From contig CAJNCJ010000004.1 of assembly GCA_905221235.1 (NCBI GenBank), positions 62,001 through 126,000 of the forward strand: a stretch of DNA of 64,000 bases, given 5' to 3'. Positions 36,638-46,816 of the stretch are shown piece by piece. The stretch comes from a bacterium. GTDB taxonomy: Bacteria; Bacillota; Bacilli; Lactobacillales; Streptococcaceae. Position numbers and translations under genes: made by a program. The notes beneath the pieces are model-generated. The model saw only the letters and a list, made by a program, of their open reading frames with translations. It searched no databases and was not told the origin of the DNA. Every line of letters starts with the position of its first letter. Positions within the stretch are counted from its first letter, which is position 1.

Positions 36638-37583
36638 AAGCAAACATACCAAACTCTTCTGTCTTCTCATTATTCTCGCCATCGGAGCTTGTCTTCTCTA
36701 CTTTTGGCCCATCACTCACTTGTCAGCCTTTGCTTGGAAATTGCGTTCCCAAAAAATTGTCGTTTATCTCTTGGTAGCTATCGCGACTGGGATTTCGACC
36801 ATTAGTTTTCAAACCCTGACGGAAAATCGTTTCCTGACGCCAAGTATTTTAGGAATCGAATCCTTCTACGTCCTACTACAAACCCTACTACTGGTTTTTG
36901 AAAGCAAGTTTCTTCAACTTGGGAAGTCTCCTATCTTAGAATTCCTAATCTTGCTTCTGCTTCAATCCCTCTTCTTTCTCGCCTTAGAAGGCTACTTGAA
37001 GACACTGATGAAGCAAGACCTGGTCTTCATCCTGCTAATCTGTCTAGCTCTCGGAAGTCTCTTTCGAAATATCAGTACCTTCCTTCAGGTCCTGATGGAT
37101 CCAAATGAATACGATAAACTGCAGAACAGTCTCTTTGCCTCCTTTCAGCATCTCAACACTTCCATCCTAGCCATTGGTTCTCTGATTATCCTTGCTTTGA
37201 CCATCTTTTTCTTTCGGAAAGCAGTCATTCTGGATGTCTTGCATCTGCAAAGAGAAACGTCTCAGATATTGGGGCTCAATGTTGAAAAAGAACAGAGAGA
37301 ACTCCTCTGGGGTATCGTGCTTTTGACCTCAACGGCCACTGCCTTGGTAGGGCCTATGGCCTTCTTCGGCTTTATGCTGGCCAACCTCACCTACCTAATC
37401 GTCAAAGACTATCGACACAAGTTGCTCTTTATCGTAGCTATTCTGATTGGATTTATCAGTTTGACCTTGGGGCAGGCCCTGATTGAACGAGTCTTTGCTT
37501 TGGAAATTCGCATCAGTATGATCATTGAGAGTGTGGGTGGCTTCTTATTCTTTATCTTACTTTATAGGAGGGCGCGTCGGTGA
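36627..37583 (+). CDS. piuC: Iron-compound ABC transporter permease PiuC
   Basis: 318-aa second FecCD-family permease, about nine membrane segments: QKIVVYLLVAIATGISTISF, VGPMAFFGFMLANLTYLIVK. It forms a heterodimer with PiuB. The ATG at 36627 has AGAGGGGGA upstream and lies inside the end of piuB; the longer upstream frame is rejected. Confidence 0.9.
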   Translation: MQFKSKHTKLFCLLIILAIGACLLYFWPITHLSAFAWKLRSQKIVVYLLVAIATGISTISFQTLTENRFLTPSILGIESFYVLLQTLLLVFESKFLQLGKSPILEFLILLLLQSLFFLALEGYLKTLMKQDLVFILLICLALGSLFRNISTFLQVLMDPNEYDKLQNSLFASFQHLNTSILAIGSLIILALTIFFFRKAVILDVLHLQRETSQILGLNVEKEQRELLWGIVLLTSTATALVGPMAFFGFMLANLTYLIVKDYRHKLLFIVAILIGFISLTLGQALIERVFALEIRISMIIESVGGFLFFILLYRRARR

Positions 37584-38332
37584 AACTGAAAAACATTGAC
37601 AAATCCATTCAAAAACAGGATATTTTGCAAGGCATTTCGCTTGAAGTCAGTCCTCAGAAACTGACAGCCTTCATTGGTCCAAATGGTGCTGGAAAATCGA
37701 CTCTCCTCTCCATCATGAGCAGACTGACCAAGAAAGATCAGGGAATTCTCAGTATCAAAGGCCGTGAAATCGAGAGTTGGAATTCGCAAGAACTAGCCCA
37801 AGAACTGACTATCCTAAAGCAGAAGATCAATTACCAAGCCAAATTGACTGTTGAAGAACTGGTCAGTTTTGGACGTTTTCCCTACAGCCGAGGTCGACTG
37901 AGACCAGAAGATTGGGAAAAAATCCGAGAAACTCTGGACTATCTGGAACTGACCAACTTAAAAGACCGCTACATCGATAGCCTGTCTGGAGGCCAGCTCC
38001 AACGGGTCTTTATAGCTATGGTACTGGCCCAGGATACAGACTTTATCTTGCTAGACGAACCACTCAACAATCTCGATATCAAGCAAAGTGTCAGTATGAT
38101 GCAGATTCTCAAGCGACTGGTGGAGGAACTCGGCAAGACCATTATCATCGTCCTCCACGATATCAACATGGCCAGCCAGTATGCAGATGAAATTGTCGCC
38201 TTCAAGGACGGCCAAGTCTTTAGCAAGGGAACAACCAATCAAATCATGCAGTCTGATCTGCTCAGTCAACTCTATGAGATTCCCATCACGCTAGCTGATA
38301 TCAATGGCAAAAAGATCTGCATCTATAGCTAG
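37580..38332 (+). CDS. piuD: Iron-compound ABC transporter ATP-binding protein PiuD
   Basis: 250-aa ATPase. Walker A GPNGAGKSTLLSI, signature SLSGGQLQRVFIA, Walker B ILLDEPLNNLD, H-loop VLHDINMA. The start is GTG at 37580, overlapping the piuC stop (GTGA), with AGGAGG upstream. FepC-like family for siderophore or haem uptake. Confidence 0.93.
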   Translation: MKLKNIDKSIQKQDILQGISLEVSPQKLTAFIGPNGAGKSTLLSIMSRLTKKDQGILSIKGREIESWNSQELAQELTILKQKINYQAKLTVEELVSFGRFPYSRGRLRPEDWEKIRETLDYLELTNLKDRYIDSLSGGQLQRVFIAMVLAQDTDFILLDEPLNNLDIKQSVSMMQILKRLVEELGKTIIIVLHDINMASQYADEIVAFKDGQVFSKGTTNQIMQSDLLSQLYEIPITLADINGKKICIYS

Positions 38333-38427
38333 TAACATAGAAGCTCAAGTTAGAGAACCTTCAGTCTCTTAGTCAATAATACCTAGAGACTCCCTAAATC
38401 GTTATCACATTTTAAAAAGGAGAAATT

Positions 38428-39393
38428 ATGAAAACATCCCTTAAACTTTACCTCACTGCCCTAATGGCTAGTTTCTTGCTCCTACTTGGTGCATGTAGTA
38501 CAAACTCAAGTACCGGCCAGTCGGAGTCAAGTAGCTCTGCTCCAACAGAGGTGACCATTAAAAGTTCACTAGATGAGGTCAAACTTTCAAAGGTTCCTGA
38601 AAAAATTGTGACCTTTGACCTCGGTGCCGCGGATACTATTCGCGCTTTAGGTTTTGAAAAGAATATCGTCGGAATGCCTACAAAAACTGTTCCGACTTAT
38701 CTTAAAGACCTAGCTGGAAAAGTTAAAAATGTTGGTTCCATGGTTGAGCCAGACCTAGAAGCCCTTGCTGCTCTTGAACCAGACCTAATTATCGCTTCAC
38801 CACGTACCCAAAAATTCGTAGATAAGTTCAACGAAATCGCTCCGACTGTTCTCTTCCAAGCAAGCAAGGACGACTACTGGACTTCAACTAAGGCTAATAT
38901 CGAATCCTTAGCAAGTGCCTTCGGCGAAACTGGTACACAGAAAGCCAAGGAAGAATTGGCCAAGCTAGACAAGAGCATCCAAGAAGTCGCTACTAAAAAT
39001 GAAAGCTCTGACAAAAAAGCCCTTGCTATCCTCCTCAACGAAGGAAAAATGGCTGCCTTTGGTGCCCAATCTCGTTTCTCTTTCTTGTACCAAACCTTGA
39101 AATTCAAGCCAACTGATACTCAATTTGAAGACTCTCGCCACGGACAAGAAGTCAGCTTTGAAAGTGTCAAAGAAATCAATCCTGATATCCTCTTCGTTAT
39201 CAACCGTACCCTTGCCATCGGTGGAGACAACTCTAGTAACGACGGTGTCCTAGAAAATGCCCTCATCGCTGAAACACCTGCCGCTAAAAATGGTAAGATT
39301 ATCCAACTAACACCAGACCTCTGGTATCTAAGTGGTGGCGGGCTTGAATCAACTAAACTCATGATTGAAGACGCTCAAAAAGCTTTGAAATAA
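38428..39393 (+). CDS. piuA: Iron-compound-binding lipoprotein PiuA
   Basis: 321-aa lipoprotein with signal peptide MKTSLKLYLTALMASFLLLL and lipobox LLGAC (Cys23). Mature protein is a class III periplasmic-binding fold (FepB/CeuE-like): EKIVTFDLGAADTIRALGF, SMVEPDLEALAALEPDLII. Captures ferric siderophore or haem for PiuBCD. It is 95 bp after piuD, with AAGGAG upstream. Confidence 0.93.
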   Translation: MKTSLKLYLTALMASFLLLLGACSTNSSTGQSESSSSAPTEVTIKSSLDEVKLSKVPEKIVTFDLGAADTIRALGFEKNIVGMPTKTVPTYLKDLAGKVKNVGSMVEPDLEALAALEPDLIIASPRTQKFVDKFNEIAPTVLFQASKDDYWTSTKANIESLASAFGETGTQKAKEELAKLDKSIQEVATKNESSDKKALAILLNEGKMAAFGAQSRFSFLYQTLKFKPTDTQFEDSRHGQEVSFESVKEINPDILFVINRTLAIGGDNSSNDGVLENALIAETPAAKNGKIIQLTPDLWYLSGGGLESTKLMIEDAQKALK

Positions 39394-39433
39394 GCTGTTT
39401 CAAACTCAATTTAAGTAAAATTTTGACATTCTA

Positions 39434-39480
39434 AAACGCATCCTATCAAGCTCACTCAAACCTGATAGGATGCGTTTTTA
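39434..39480 (+). terminator. Terminator of the piu operon
   Basis: AAACGCATCCTATCA pairs perfectly with TGATAGGATGCGTTT, followed by T-tract. Confidence 0.88.
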
Positions 39481-39506
39481 TCATTTTGAAATCTGTTTAC
39501 CCAGCC

Positions 39507-39749
39507 TCATTTCCCTTCTTGATTGCGTTTGAGAGAAAAGTGCTCTGGGACGGGGTCCTTACCTGTTTTCGACCAGGGATGGCAACGTAAAATCCGAGAC
39601 AAGCCCATCAAGACACCCTTAAAGCCATGTTTTTCAATGGCCTGAATCATGTAGTTGGAACAAGTCGGCTCAAAGCGACAAGAGGGTGGAAAGGCTGGCG
39701 AGATAAAACGTTGGTAAAAGCGTACTGGCGCTATTAAAATTCGCTTCAT
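39507..39749 (-). CDS. yidD: Membrane protein insertion efficiency factor YidD
   Basis: 80-aa YidD-family protein: [20 protein letters not shown] and [15 protein letters not shown], with the two conserved Cys, and [17 protein letters not shown]. The family is a small amphipathic membrane-associated protein that aids YidC. Its start overlaps the rluB stop by one base. Confidence 0.94.
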   Translation of the reverse strand: MKRILIAPVRFYQRFISPAFPPSCRFEPTCSNYMIQAIEKHGFKGVLMGLSRILRCHPWSKTGKDPVPEHFSLKRNQEGK

Positions 39750-40471
39750 TATTTCTTAGTTACAGCCAAGGTATGTAGTTGGCTGATTTCTTTTTTATTC
39801 AGACGGCGGGATTCACCTGGACGAAGACCTGTCAAGTCTAGATGTCCAAAACGTGTCCGCGATAACTTGTCCACTTGGAGGCCGACAGCTTCAAACATTT
39901 TTTTAACCTGATGGTTACGCCCTTCATGGATAGTCAACTGCACTACTGAGCGATTTTTGACTGGATCCACTTTGAGAATTTCATAAACAGCTGGCTTGGT
40001 TTTCTTGCCATCAATCTCAAGACCACGGGTCAAGGGGCGGAGATTGTCCTTATTGGCCACACCTTTAACACGCGCGACATAGACCTTATCAATTTCATTG
40101 CGGGGGTGAATCATCTCGTCTGTAAAGTCCCCATCATTGGTCAAAATCAAAACACCTGATGTATCCCAGTCCAAACGTCCAACTGGATAGATACGCTCTT
40201 TTACATTTGGCAAGAGGTCGACAACCGTCTTACGACCCTTATCATCTGTCACACTGGAAATCACACCGCGTGGTTTATTAAGCAGATAGTAGACCTTTTC
40301 TTCGTTGTAGATTGGTTGACCTTCTACTTCGACCTTGTCACCAGACTTGATGATCGTTGCGAGTTCACGCACCACTTGGCCATTGACCGTCACCAAGCCT
40401 TGCTTGATCAACTCTTCTGCTTTTCTCCTACTGGCCACACCTGCGTGGGCAATATACTTATTGATTCTCAT
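39749..40471 (-). CDS. rluB: 23S rRNA pseudouridine synthase, RluB family
   Basis: 240-aa enzyme with an N-terminal S4 RNA-binding domain ([20 protein letters not shown]) and a RsuA/RluB catalytic domain: [20 protein letters not shown] contains the catalytic Asp, with LNKPRGV and [11 protein letters not shown]. Modifies a 23S rRNA uridine near the peptidyl-transferase centre. It overlaps the scpB end. Confidence 0.95.
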   Translation of the reverse strand: MRINKYIAHAGVASRRKAEELIKQGLVTVNGQVVRELATIIKSGDKVEVEGQPIYNEEKVYYLLNKPRGVISSVTDDKGRKTVVDLLPNVKERIYPVGRLDWDTSGVLILTNDGDFTDEMIHPRNEIDKVYVARVKGVANKDNLRPLTRGLEIDGKKTKPAVYEILKVDPVKNRSVVQLTIHEGRNHQVKKMFEAVGLQVDKLSRTRFGHLDLTGLRPGESRRLNKKEISQLHTLAVTKK

Positions 40472-41027
40472 CTTCTTCTATCCTTTCACCAAATAATTGG
40501 CTTTCTTGGGCTTGAATCTCAAGCTCATCAATCACTGGTAATTCTTCCAAATGGTTAATTCCCATGTAATCTAGGAAATAATCCGTAGTCACATAGAGGT
40601 TGGGGCGACCCAACACTTCTTTTTTCCCGTCTTCTTTAATCAAGTCAAAAGCCTGCAACTTTGCCAAGGCCCCACTCGAGTTGACCCCACGGATGGCATC
40701 AATTTCGATCCGCGTAATAGGCTGCTTATAGGCAATGATGGACAAGGTTTCAAGGGCAGCCCGAGATAAACTCTGATTGATAGGTGCCTTAGAGTATTCC
40801 TTCAAAACCTCTGAAAACTGAGGCTTGGTCACCAATCTATAAGCGCCCCCTGTCTCAATCAGAGCCAAACTGGAATCTGGGTCCTTTTCATACTTCTGGA
40901 CTAATTTTTCTAAACTCTGCTGGATGCCTGTCGGTGGCAGAGAGAGGAGTTCAGCTAACTGGCGGACCCTAATCCCATCTTCACCCGCTACAAACAAGAG
41001 CGCTTCTATTTTTGCTAAAGTACTCAT
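40458..41027 (-). CDS. scpB: Segregation and condensation protein B
   Basis: 189-aa tandem winged-helix protein ([40 protein letters not shown]) that binds ScpA in the SMC condensin complex. The C-terminus is acidic. It follows scpA by 18 bp in the usual order. Confidence 0.97.
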   Translation of the reverse strand: MSTLAKIEALLFVAGEDGIRVRQLAELLSLPPTGIQQSLEKLVQKYEKDPDSSLALIETGGAYRLVTKPQFSEVLKEYSKAPINQSLSRAALETLSIIAYKQPITRIEIDAIRGVNSSGALAKLQAFDLIKEDGKKEVLGRPNLYVTTDYFLDYMGINHLEELPVIDELEIQAQESQLFGERIEEDENQ

Positions 41028-41045
41028 CTTTCCTCTCTATCAAGT

Positions 41046-41774
41046 CTAGCTTTGGGCTACTTGACTTTCTTCCTTCTTTTCCATGAGATAGATATCTCCG
41101 AAACTCTCCTCTTGCACTAGGACCAGCTCCTGGGTTTTGATTAACTCTAGGGTTGCCAAAAAGAGGGTAATGACCTCTTGGACATTCTGGGCTTCCTTGA
41201 ACAAATCCTGCAAACGCAACTGTTCTCGTCCAGTCAAGGACTCTTTTACGATGACCATCATGTCCTCAATCTTATACTCATCCCGCAAGATAGTTGTATG
41301 ATTCTGAGCAAACTCCTCTTTTTTCTTGGCTAAGATATTTGAAAAAGCCAAAAAGAGGTCAATGGTCGTCTTGTCATGCACAAGCTCCGCATCTTCGTAA
41401 ATCAACTCTGTCGGCGCTTTGGAATAGTACTGGGCCCGTTCTTGGTGCTTGGCTTCCAAGTGCTCCCCCAAGAGCTTGAACTTGCGGTATTCTTCGATTT
41501 GGGAGAGAAGATCCTGCTCTAGGTCATCTTCCAAATCTGTCACTTCCGCTACCTTTGGCAAGAGCTTGCGGCTCTTAATCAACATGAGCTGACTGGCCAT
41601 TACCATATACTCACCCGTCACTTCCAGACGCATGGCCTGCAGGGTTGAGACATAGGCTAAGTACTGTTCGATGACTTCCGTAATGGGCACATCGTAGATA
41701 TCCATCTGGTACTTGGAAACCAGGTGTAAAAGCAAGTCCAGAGGCCCTTCAAAATCTTTTAATTTAATATCCAT
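41046..41774 (-). CDS. scpA: Segregation and condensation protein A
   Basis: 242-aa kleisin subunit linking Smc heads and ScpB. The N-terminal block [20 protein letters not shown] is the ScpA signature, and the C-terminal winged helix ends the protein. It abuts the xerD-like stop by one base. Confidence 0.97.
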   Translation of the reverse strand: MDIKLKDFEGPLDLLLHLVSKYQMDIYDVPITEVIEQYLAYVSTLQAMRLEVTGEYMVMASQLMLIKSRKLLPKVAEVTDLEDDLEQDLLSQIEEYRKFKLLGEHLEAKHQERAQYYSKAPTELIYEDAELVHDKTTIDLFLAFSNILAKKKEEFAQNHTTILRDEYKIEDMMVIVKESLTGREQLRLQDLFKEAQNVQEVITLFLATLELIKTQELVLVQEESFGDIYLMEKKEESQVAQS

Positions 41775-42508
41775 TATCTATATTTTTCTAAGGTCAGGAC
41801 TGTTTTTAATCCTAATTTTTTTGCAATTTCGTACAAATCGACCTTGTTTTCTATTTGTCTTAGAATGAACTGTTCCCGTAGGGCTTGGGCTGATAGTGCT
41901 GGAAAACCTTTCTCCTTGACAAAAGTTTCTAACTGACGAAAGGCCCATTGACGAGAATAGGCTTTCCCTGCCCTTTCAAAGAGATAGTTCTGGCCCATCA
42001 AGGGTTCCAATTCTGAAAGCAAGGTTGTGGGAATGGTGACAATCCTCTGTTGGGAAGCCTTGCTGATTCTCAGTACCTGAAAATCCAGATTGATATCTGC
42101 AACCCTAAGGGATAAAATCTCACTTGGCAAGAGCCCTATTTCCAAGATAAGAAGCGCCAGTAACCGTCCCTCTGGATAGTCGCTTTCCTGCCAAAAAGAG
42201 TCTAGGTCTAACAGTTCTGGTTTTTCGGTCTTCTTTTCAGCTTGTTTGGCTAATTCCAAACGGTAAAAGCTGTCCACCTCTTCTTTTTGGTAGAGAAAAT
42301 AGAGAAATTGATTACAGGCCGAAATCTTCCGCCTCTGGGCACTGATTTTTAGATTGGCTAGCTGGGCTTGGTAAATCTTGAGACTGGTCTCAGAAATCCT
42401 CTCGCCCACAATATCTAGAAATTGCTCCAAATCATACTTATAGGACTGCTTGGAATTGGCAGATAAGCCTTGCTTTTCCTCTAAAAAGGCTGAAATCCTA
42501 TCTCTCAT
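41774..42508 (-). CDS. Degenerate tyrosine recombinase (XerD-like)
   Basis: 244-aa protein of the phage integrase fold with a SAM-like N-terminus ([20 protein letters not shown]). Catalytic residues are mostly lost. The first Arg box reads [10 protein letters not shown] (Leu for Arg). The LxxRH box reads LREQFILRQ, with no second His. A Tyr remains in the terminal EKYR. This matches the streptococcal XerD-like protein, probably not an active dif recombinase. Start at 42508 overlaps the cbpB stop (ATGA). Confidence 0.9.
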   Translation of the reverse strand: MRDRISAFLEEKQGLSANSKQSYKYDLEQFLDIVGERISETSLKIYQAQLANLKISAQRRKISACNQFLYFLYQKEEVDSFYRLELAKQAEKKTEKPELLDLDSFWQESDYPEGRLLALLILEIGLLPSEILSLRVADINLDFQVLRISKASQQRIVTIPTTLLSELEPLMGQNYLFERAGKAYSRQWAFRQLETFVKEKGFPALSAQALREQFILRQIENKVDLYEIAKKLGLKTVLTLEKYR

Positions 42509-42966
42509 CTGCATCGAATCTCATAGTCCTTACTAAAGTCATGCAAGAGTGCATTCACTGCCTTGAGGATAGATTTGCGCGTAATAATCCCTTGGAAAAT
42601 ACCCTCTGCATCCACAACCGGTAAGAAGGACTCATCTACCAGCTTGTGCAAGACCTCCGTAATGGTAAAATCTGGCGAAACAATCGCTACGTCTGTTTTC
42701 GTCATGTGAACAATGTCCGTATCCGCCATGATTTCTGAGCTCAGGTCATGCTCCATCTGATAAGCCATAATATCTCTGAGCCCAATCGTCCCAACAAACT
42801 GTTTTTCATCTGTTACAACAGGAACACGGGTATAGGTCATCTGACTGAGCAAGAGGGTCGCATGATCCGCATTATGGGTATCAATCAACACAGCTAGATT
42901 TTCAGCAGGGGTCAAAAAAGTTTCCTCTTGACCCAACAAGAAAGTCTCAAACTCCTTGGCAATCAT
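42505..42966 (-). CDS. cbpB: CBS-pair protein, CbpB/DarB-like
   Basis: 153-aa protein with two CBS domains (about 20-70 and 85-145; TRVPVVTDEKQFVGTIGLRD and FLPVVDAEGIFQGIITRKS). It resembles DarB/CbpB, a cyclic di-AMP-binding protein that influences the stringent response in other Firmicutes. Ligand binding here is inferred from family only. Coupled to both neighbours by 4-bp overlaps. Confidence 0.75.
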   Translation of the reverse strand: MIAKEFETFLLGQEETFLTPAENLAVLIDTHNADHATLLLSQMTYTRVPVVTDEKQFVGTIGLRDIMAYQMEHDLSSEIMADTDIVHMTKTDVAIVSPDFTITEVLHKLVDESFLPVVDAEGIFQGIITRKSILKAVNALLHDFSKDYEIRCR

Positions 42967-43484
42967 CGGCTAAACTCCTTGGACAAGCCTGGATACACCT
43001 CGTGGTCTCGTGTCAAAAAGTCCACTTTGAAGTAACTGTCATCAATCTCCACACGAGCATAGAGACATTCTCTGATAGTCCCACGTGGTTGGCTGATAGA
43101 ACCTGGATTTAGAAAGAGGGTCTTGCCTTCCATCCAAGCGCTTGGCACATGCAAGTGACCATAAAGGCAGATATCGGCCTCTTCTTCCTGAGCCCAGTAG
43201 TCCAACTTTTGAAAGTTGAAATTGATATCAAACAAGTGTCCATGGGTTTGGATAATCTTGGTTGAACCAAGCTCAGTCACCAAACGTTCTGGGTAGCCTG
43301 CATAGAAGTCCATATTCCCTTTAACAACACGGATGCCTTCCCAAAGCGGTGAGTCTGGGCGCAATTCAGAATCTCCGTTATGAAAAACGGCGTCAACTTT
43401 GCCCACATAGCGATCACGGATTTCTTCCACGATCAAGCTATCTCCATGGGAATCACTCATTACAATGATGGTTTGCTTTGCCAT
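42963..43484 (-). CDS. YfcE/MJ0936-type metallophosphoesterase
   Basis: 173-aa calcineurin-like phosphodiesterase: [10 protein letters not shown] (Asp/His), FHNGDSE (Asp), VKGNMDF (Asn), TIIQTHGH-type IIQTHGH and LYGHLHVP metal ligands are all present. Its start lies within the end of rdgB (25-bp overlap). Physiological substrate unknown. Confidence 0.93.
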   Translation of the reverse strand: MAKQTIIVMSDSHGDSLIVEEIRDRYVGKVDAVFHNGDSELRPDSPLWEGIRVVKGNMDFYAGYPERLVTELGSTKIIQTHGHLFDINFNFQKLDYWAQEEEADICLYGHLHVPSAWMEGKTLFLNPGSISQPRGTIRECLYARVEIDDSYFKVDFLTRDHEVYPGLSKEFSR

Positions 43485-44431
43485 GATGGAAATACCTCCA
43501 AAAGTTTCTTAACGGCTAAGGCACGGTGAGATTGACTATTTTTTTCTTCAAGGGTTAATTCAGCTGATGATTTGCCTGTCTCTCCCACTAGGAAGAGAGG
43601 ATCATAGCCAAAGCCATTTTCACCCTTGGGTTCAAAATTAATGTAGCCAGGCCAATCAGATTCGACAACCAAGCTTTCCTTGTTTGGGCTGGCTACGACT
43701 AGGGTTGTATGGAACTGAGCCGAGCGGTCCTTGAGTTCAAAGACCATGGCCAATTCGTGCAAGAGTTTAGCATTGTTTTCACGGTCAGTTGCTCCCACAC
43801 CTGCAAAACGAGCTGACCAGACACCTGGCAAGCCACCTAGAACATCGACTTTGAGCCCAGAATCATCTGCCAGAACCATCTTGCCCGTTAATTGAGAAAT
43901 AGTTTCTGCCTTGAGACGGGCATTTTCTTCGAAGGTCATGCCTGTTTCTGCTACTTCAGGCAGGTCAGGATAGTCATTGAGATTTTCCACATCGTAGCCT
44001 AGCTTGTCAAAGATTGCTCGAAATTCCTTGGTCTTGCCTTCGTTACGAGTCGCAATCAGCAAGGTTTCTCTGACGTTATTAGTCTCAAAGAAATCATGAA
44101 CATTGACCCCTTCTTTGGGCAATTCCACATACAAGAGTTGGCCATTTTCAACCAAGAGCAGAGCCCCTTGACGTTGAATGACTTCCAAATTTCGGCCCAT
44201 TTCTTGGTTGAGGATATCTACCACAAAAGACAATAAACGGTAGCGAGAACTGTAGCGTAAAACAGTAACTGAAATCGGGAAACCTCGTTCCTCGTCTCGA
44301 AAGATTTTGGCCAATCCAACTAGAGGGAAATCCAAGTCTTCATCAGTCAACGTCCGGATGCCACCAAAAATAGCATAGGACCCAACATACCAGTCCTGGT
44401 CATCCTTGTATTCATAAATTTTATTTGTCAT
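43460..44431 (-). CDS. rdgB: XTP/dITP diphosphatase with N-terminal extension
   Basis: 323-aa protein in two parts. Residues 1-120 are an extension ([13 protein letters not shown] [20 protein letters not shown]) found in streptococcal proteins. Residues about 124-320 are the Ham1/RdgB domain: [57 protein letters not shown]. Removes non-canonical purine triphosphates. Start at 44431 overlaps the murI stop (ATGA). The extension's role is unknown. Confidence 0.93.
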   Translation of the reverse strand: MTNKIYEYKDDQDWYVGSYAIFGGIRTLTDEDLDFPLVGLAKIFRDEERGFPISVTVLRYSSRYRLLSFVVDILNQEMGRNLEVIQRQGALLLVENGQLLYVELPKEGVNVHDFFETNNVRETLLIATRNEGKTKEFRAIFDKLGYDVENLNDYPDLPEVAETGMTFEENARLKAETISQLTGKMVLADDSGLKVDVLGGLPGVWSARFAGVGATDRENNAKLLHELAMVFELKDRSAQFHTTLVVASPNKESLVVESDWPGYINFEPKGENGFGYDPLFLVGETGKSSAELTLEEKNSQSHRALAVKKLLEVFPSWQSKPSL

Positions 44432-45222
44432 AATTCTACATGCTCCACATGAATCTCTTTTTCCAGCCATTCTTCACCAATTTGTGCAAAACTTTGGCTG
44501 CTGGCTGTTGTGTAAAAACGGTGATGAAGTGGTCCAGCATCGCGACCACGATTGATTTCAAAATAATTAAGTAAGACTGAGATATCCCGTACGCACTCTG
44601 CCCCACTATCAATGAGCTGAACCTTGGGCCCCATGACATTTTGAATAATGGGTCTAAGAAGCGGGTAATGGGTACAGCCCAAAATCAGGCTATCTACCTT
44701 TCCAACCAAGGGACGCAGGGTTTCATAAACCACTTTCTTGGTGACACTGGTTGACAGGGCACCTGACTCCACCAAGGGAGCAAACTTGGGACAGGCCAAA
44801 CTCTCCACCTGTAAGTCCGGATCCAGATCATGGATTTTCTGACGGTAAATGTCTGATTGGACCGTCATGGGCGTTCCAATAACCCCGATTTTCCCACCTT
44901 GGCTGGACTTAATGGCTGCCGAAGCTCCTGGCAAAATCACACCCAAGACAGGAATATCTAGTTGAGCCTTGATTTCTTCCCAGACGACCGCAGTTGCAGT
45001 GTTACAAGCAATGACAATCATCTTGACATCCTTGGTCAAGAGAAAGTTGACCAACTGCCAAGTATATTCACGAATTTGCTCAGCAGGACGGGGACCATAA
45101 GGCGCCCGCGCCGAATCTCCAATATAGACGATTTCTTCATGGGGAAGTTGGCGCATAAGCTCGCGCACAACGGTCAAGCCCCCGACACCCGAATCCAAAA
45201 AACCAATTGGTCGATTATCCAT
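44428..45222 (-). CDS. murI: Glutamate racemase
   Basis: 264-aa enzyme making D-glutamate for peptidoglycan. The substrate motifs [17 protein letters not shown] and [11 protein letters not shown] are present, with catalytic Cys in IACNTATAV and LGCTHYPLL. First gene of the run murI-rdgB-yfcE-cbpB-xerD-like-scpAB-rluB-yidD. Confidence 0.97.
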   Translation of the reverse strand: MDNRPIGFLDSGVGGLTVVRELMRQLPHEEIVYIGDSARAPYGPRPAEQIREYTWQLVNFLLTKDVKMIVIACNTATAVVWEEIKAQLDIPVLGVILPGASAAIKSSQGGKIGVIGTPMTVQSDIYRQKIHDLDPDLQVESLACPKFAPLVESGALSTSVTKKVVYETLRPLVGKVDSLILGCTHYPLLRPIIQNVMGPKVQLIDSGAECVRDISVLLNYFEINRGRDAGPLHHRFYTTASSQSFAQIGEEWLEKEIHVEHVEL

Positions 45223-45391
45223 ACAGTCTTCTTTCTAGTCTTTTTTCTGATTGATAGTTCATTATGATTACCGTTCCTTATGAACTAAATAATGACAGCC
45301 TAATCAACAACTATCTCTCTTAATCATAATCAAATATCAATAGAATGCAAGGAAAAAGTCTCATCCCTAAACCCTTAGCCAACATAGTGAG

Positions 45392-45417
45392 AAGTCTGGA
45401 ACTTTCATCCCAGACTT
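45392..45417 (-). terminator. Terminator of yneF
   Basis: AAGTCTGGGA / TTCCAGACTT hairpin with TGAAAG loop; same core as the pgk terminator at 29541-29570. Confidence 0.7.
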
Positions 45418-45425
45418 TTCCTTAT

Positions 45426-45674
45426 TTATTTTTTCTTTTTATTGTTAGCAAGGGCTGCCTTTTGTTGGCGGATGATTTGGTGGTAAACTTGTTGTACCTT
45501 AGCTTCGCTTGGTTTTTGACCATTTGCACTCAAAAGAGTACGAACTGCTTCAGCATTCAAACGTGGGTTGTCAGCAAATTCTTTTTCGATTTGCTTACGA
45601 ACCAAGTACATCCCTCCAAGAGCTCCTCCTAGAAAAGCTAGCACAATCAATACAATTGCTAAAAGTAAATCCAT
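45426..45674 (-). CDS. yneF: UPF0154 small membrane protein YneF
   Basis: 82-aa protein with one N-terminal membrane segment ([20 protein letters not shown]) and the UPF0154 body [20 protein letters not shown], ending in poly-Lys. Two adjacent ATGs follow AGGAGA; the second (45674) gives the usual family start. Function unknown. Confidence 0.9.
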
Positions 45675-45816
45675 CATTTTTCTCCTGTTTCTTTTTGAGT
45701 CCCTTTCATTATACCATAAACTAGCCACCCTGACCAGTTTGTTTTACGCTTTCAAGGATGGAATAGACAGCAAAAAGAACCCTGCTTTTCTGCAAAAGAG
45801 GGCTCCTTACTGAGTT

Positions 45817-45932
45817 TATACTCAATGAAAATCAAAGAGCAAACTAGGAAGCTAGCCGCAGGTTGCTCAAAGCACCGCTTTGAGGTTGCAGATAAAGCTG
45901 ACACGGTTTGAAGAGATTTTCGAAGAGTATTA
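45817..45932 (-). repeat. BOX element with partly deleted boxA
   Basis: Minus strand. BoxC (TACTCAATGAAAATC, GCGGCTAGCTTCCTAG) and boxB (AAAGCACCGCTTTGAGG) are complete, but boxA keeps only the outer part (ACACGGTTTGAAGAGATTTT, ending GAAGAGTA). The ACGGCAAGGCGACG core is missing. Confidence 0.85.
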
Positions 45933-45967
45933 ATTTACATATTTCTGCCTATCCATTTGTACTAATA

Positions 45968-45996
45968 AAAGACTGAGACACCACATCTCAGCCTTT
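45968..45996 (-). terminator. Terminator of the trpXYZ-like operon
   Basis: GGCTGAGA-N7-TCTCAGTC hairpin then TTTTATT on the minus strand. Confidence 0.78.
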
Positions 45997-46000
45997 TTCT

Positions 46001-46804
46001 TTATCCCAAAACTAATTCATCACTAACTAGACTTTGACCACTATTTTTCTGGAAGAGATGCATGAGATCTTCAACTGTCAGATGCTTTTTCTCCTCTCCC
46101 TTGACATCCACCACTATCTTACCCTGATAGAGCATAATGAGACGATTGCCGTACTCAATCGCATGATTCATATCGTGGGTAATCATCAAAGTCGTCAACT
46201 GATGGTGTTCCACAATTTTTTGCGTCAAATCCATCACCATTTGACTAGTTTTCGGGTCAAGTGCCGCAGTATGTTCATCCAAAAGCAAAAGTTTGGGTTT
46301 CACCAGAGCTGCCATGACTAGGGTCAAGGCCTGTCTTTGTCCTCCTGAGAGATATTGAGTATCTACTTTCAAGCGGTTTTCAAGACCAATATTCAACTCT
46401 TTCAAGGCTTCTTGAAACTGGATTCTATCCTTCTCCTTCACGCCCCAACCAAGCCCTCTATTCTGCCCACGTCTCAAGGCAATAGCCATATTCTCCTCAA
46501 TCGTCAAACGAGAAGCTGTCCCCATCTTAGGATCTTGAAAAACACGTGCAATATCCTTGGCTCTCTTTCGTACACTCAGATTTTTAATGGATTTCCCTTC
46601 CAACAAAAGATCCCCTTCGTCTACAGATAGATTCCCAGCCAAGATATTCATCAAAGTGGATTTCCCTGCGCCATTTCCACCAATCACAGAGATAAAATCT
46701 CCCTCTTCAACCTCTAAATCTAATCCTTTGAGGACATGGTTTTCATTGACCGTCCCTGCTTCAAATGTTTTGTGAATATTTTCAAGTGTTAACAAACTTG
46801 CCAT
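46001..46804 (-). CDS. ABC transporter ATP-binding protein (TrpZ-like, COG1101)
   Basis: 267-aa ATPase. Walker A GGNGAGKSTLMNI, signature YLSGGQRQALTLVMA, Walker B LLLLDEHTAALDP (His after Glu, typical of this family), H-loop ITHDMNHA. With the permease and binding protein it forms the three-part transporter that comparative genomics links to tryptophan in streptococci (trpXYZ). Confidence 0.88.
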   Translation of the reverse strand: MASLLTLENIHKTFEAGTVNENHVLKGLDLEVEEGDFISVIGGNGAGKSTLMNILAGNLSVDEGDLLLEGKSIKNLSVRKRAKDIARVFQDPKMGTASRLTIEENMAIALRRGQNRGLGWGVKEKDRIQFQEALKELNIGLENRLKVDTQYLSGGQRQALTLVMAALVKPKLLLLDEHTAALDPKTSQMVMDLTQKIVEHHQLTTLMITHDMNHAIEYGNRLIMLYQGKIVVDVKGEEKKHLTVEDLMHLFQKNSGQSLVSDELVLG

Positions 46805-46816
46805 AACTTTCTCCTC

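Larger units (their letters stand above)
45675..46000. other. Intergenic region with promoter and BOX element
   Basis: 326 bp. Contains an extended -10 (TGGTATAAT, minus strand, 45708-45716) for yneF, an imperfect hairpin at about 45770-45808, a shortened BOX element (45817-45932) and the terminator of the ABC operon (45968-45996). No gene seen. Confidence 0.6.

Noticed and set aside
41294..41479. Short plus-strand frame inside scpA
   Set aside because: Antisense to a well-supported gene with no start signals.
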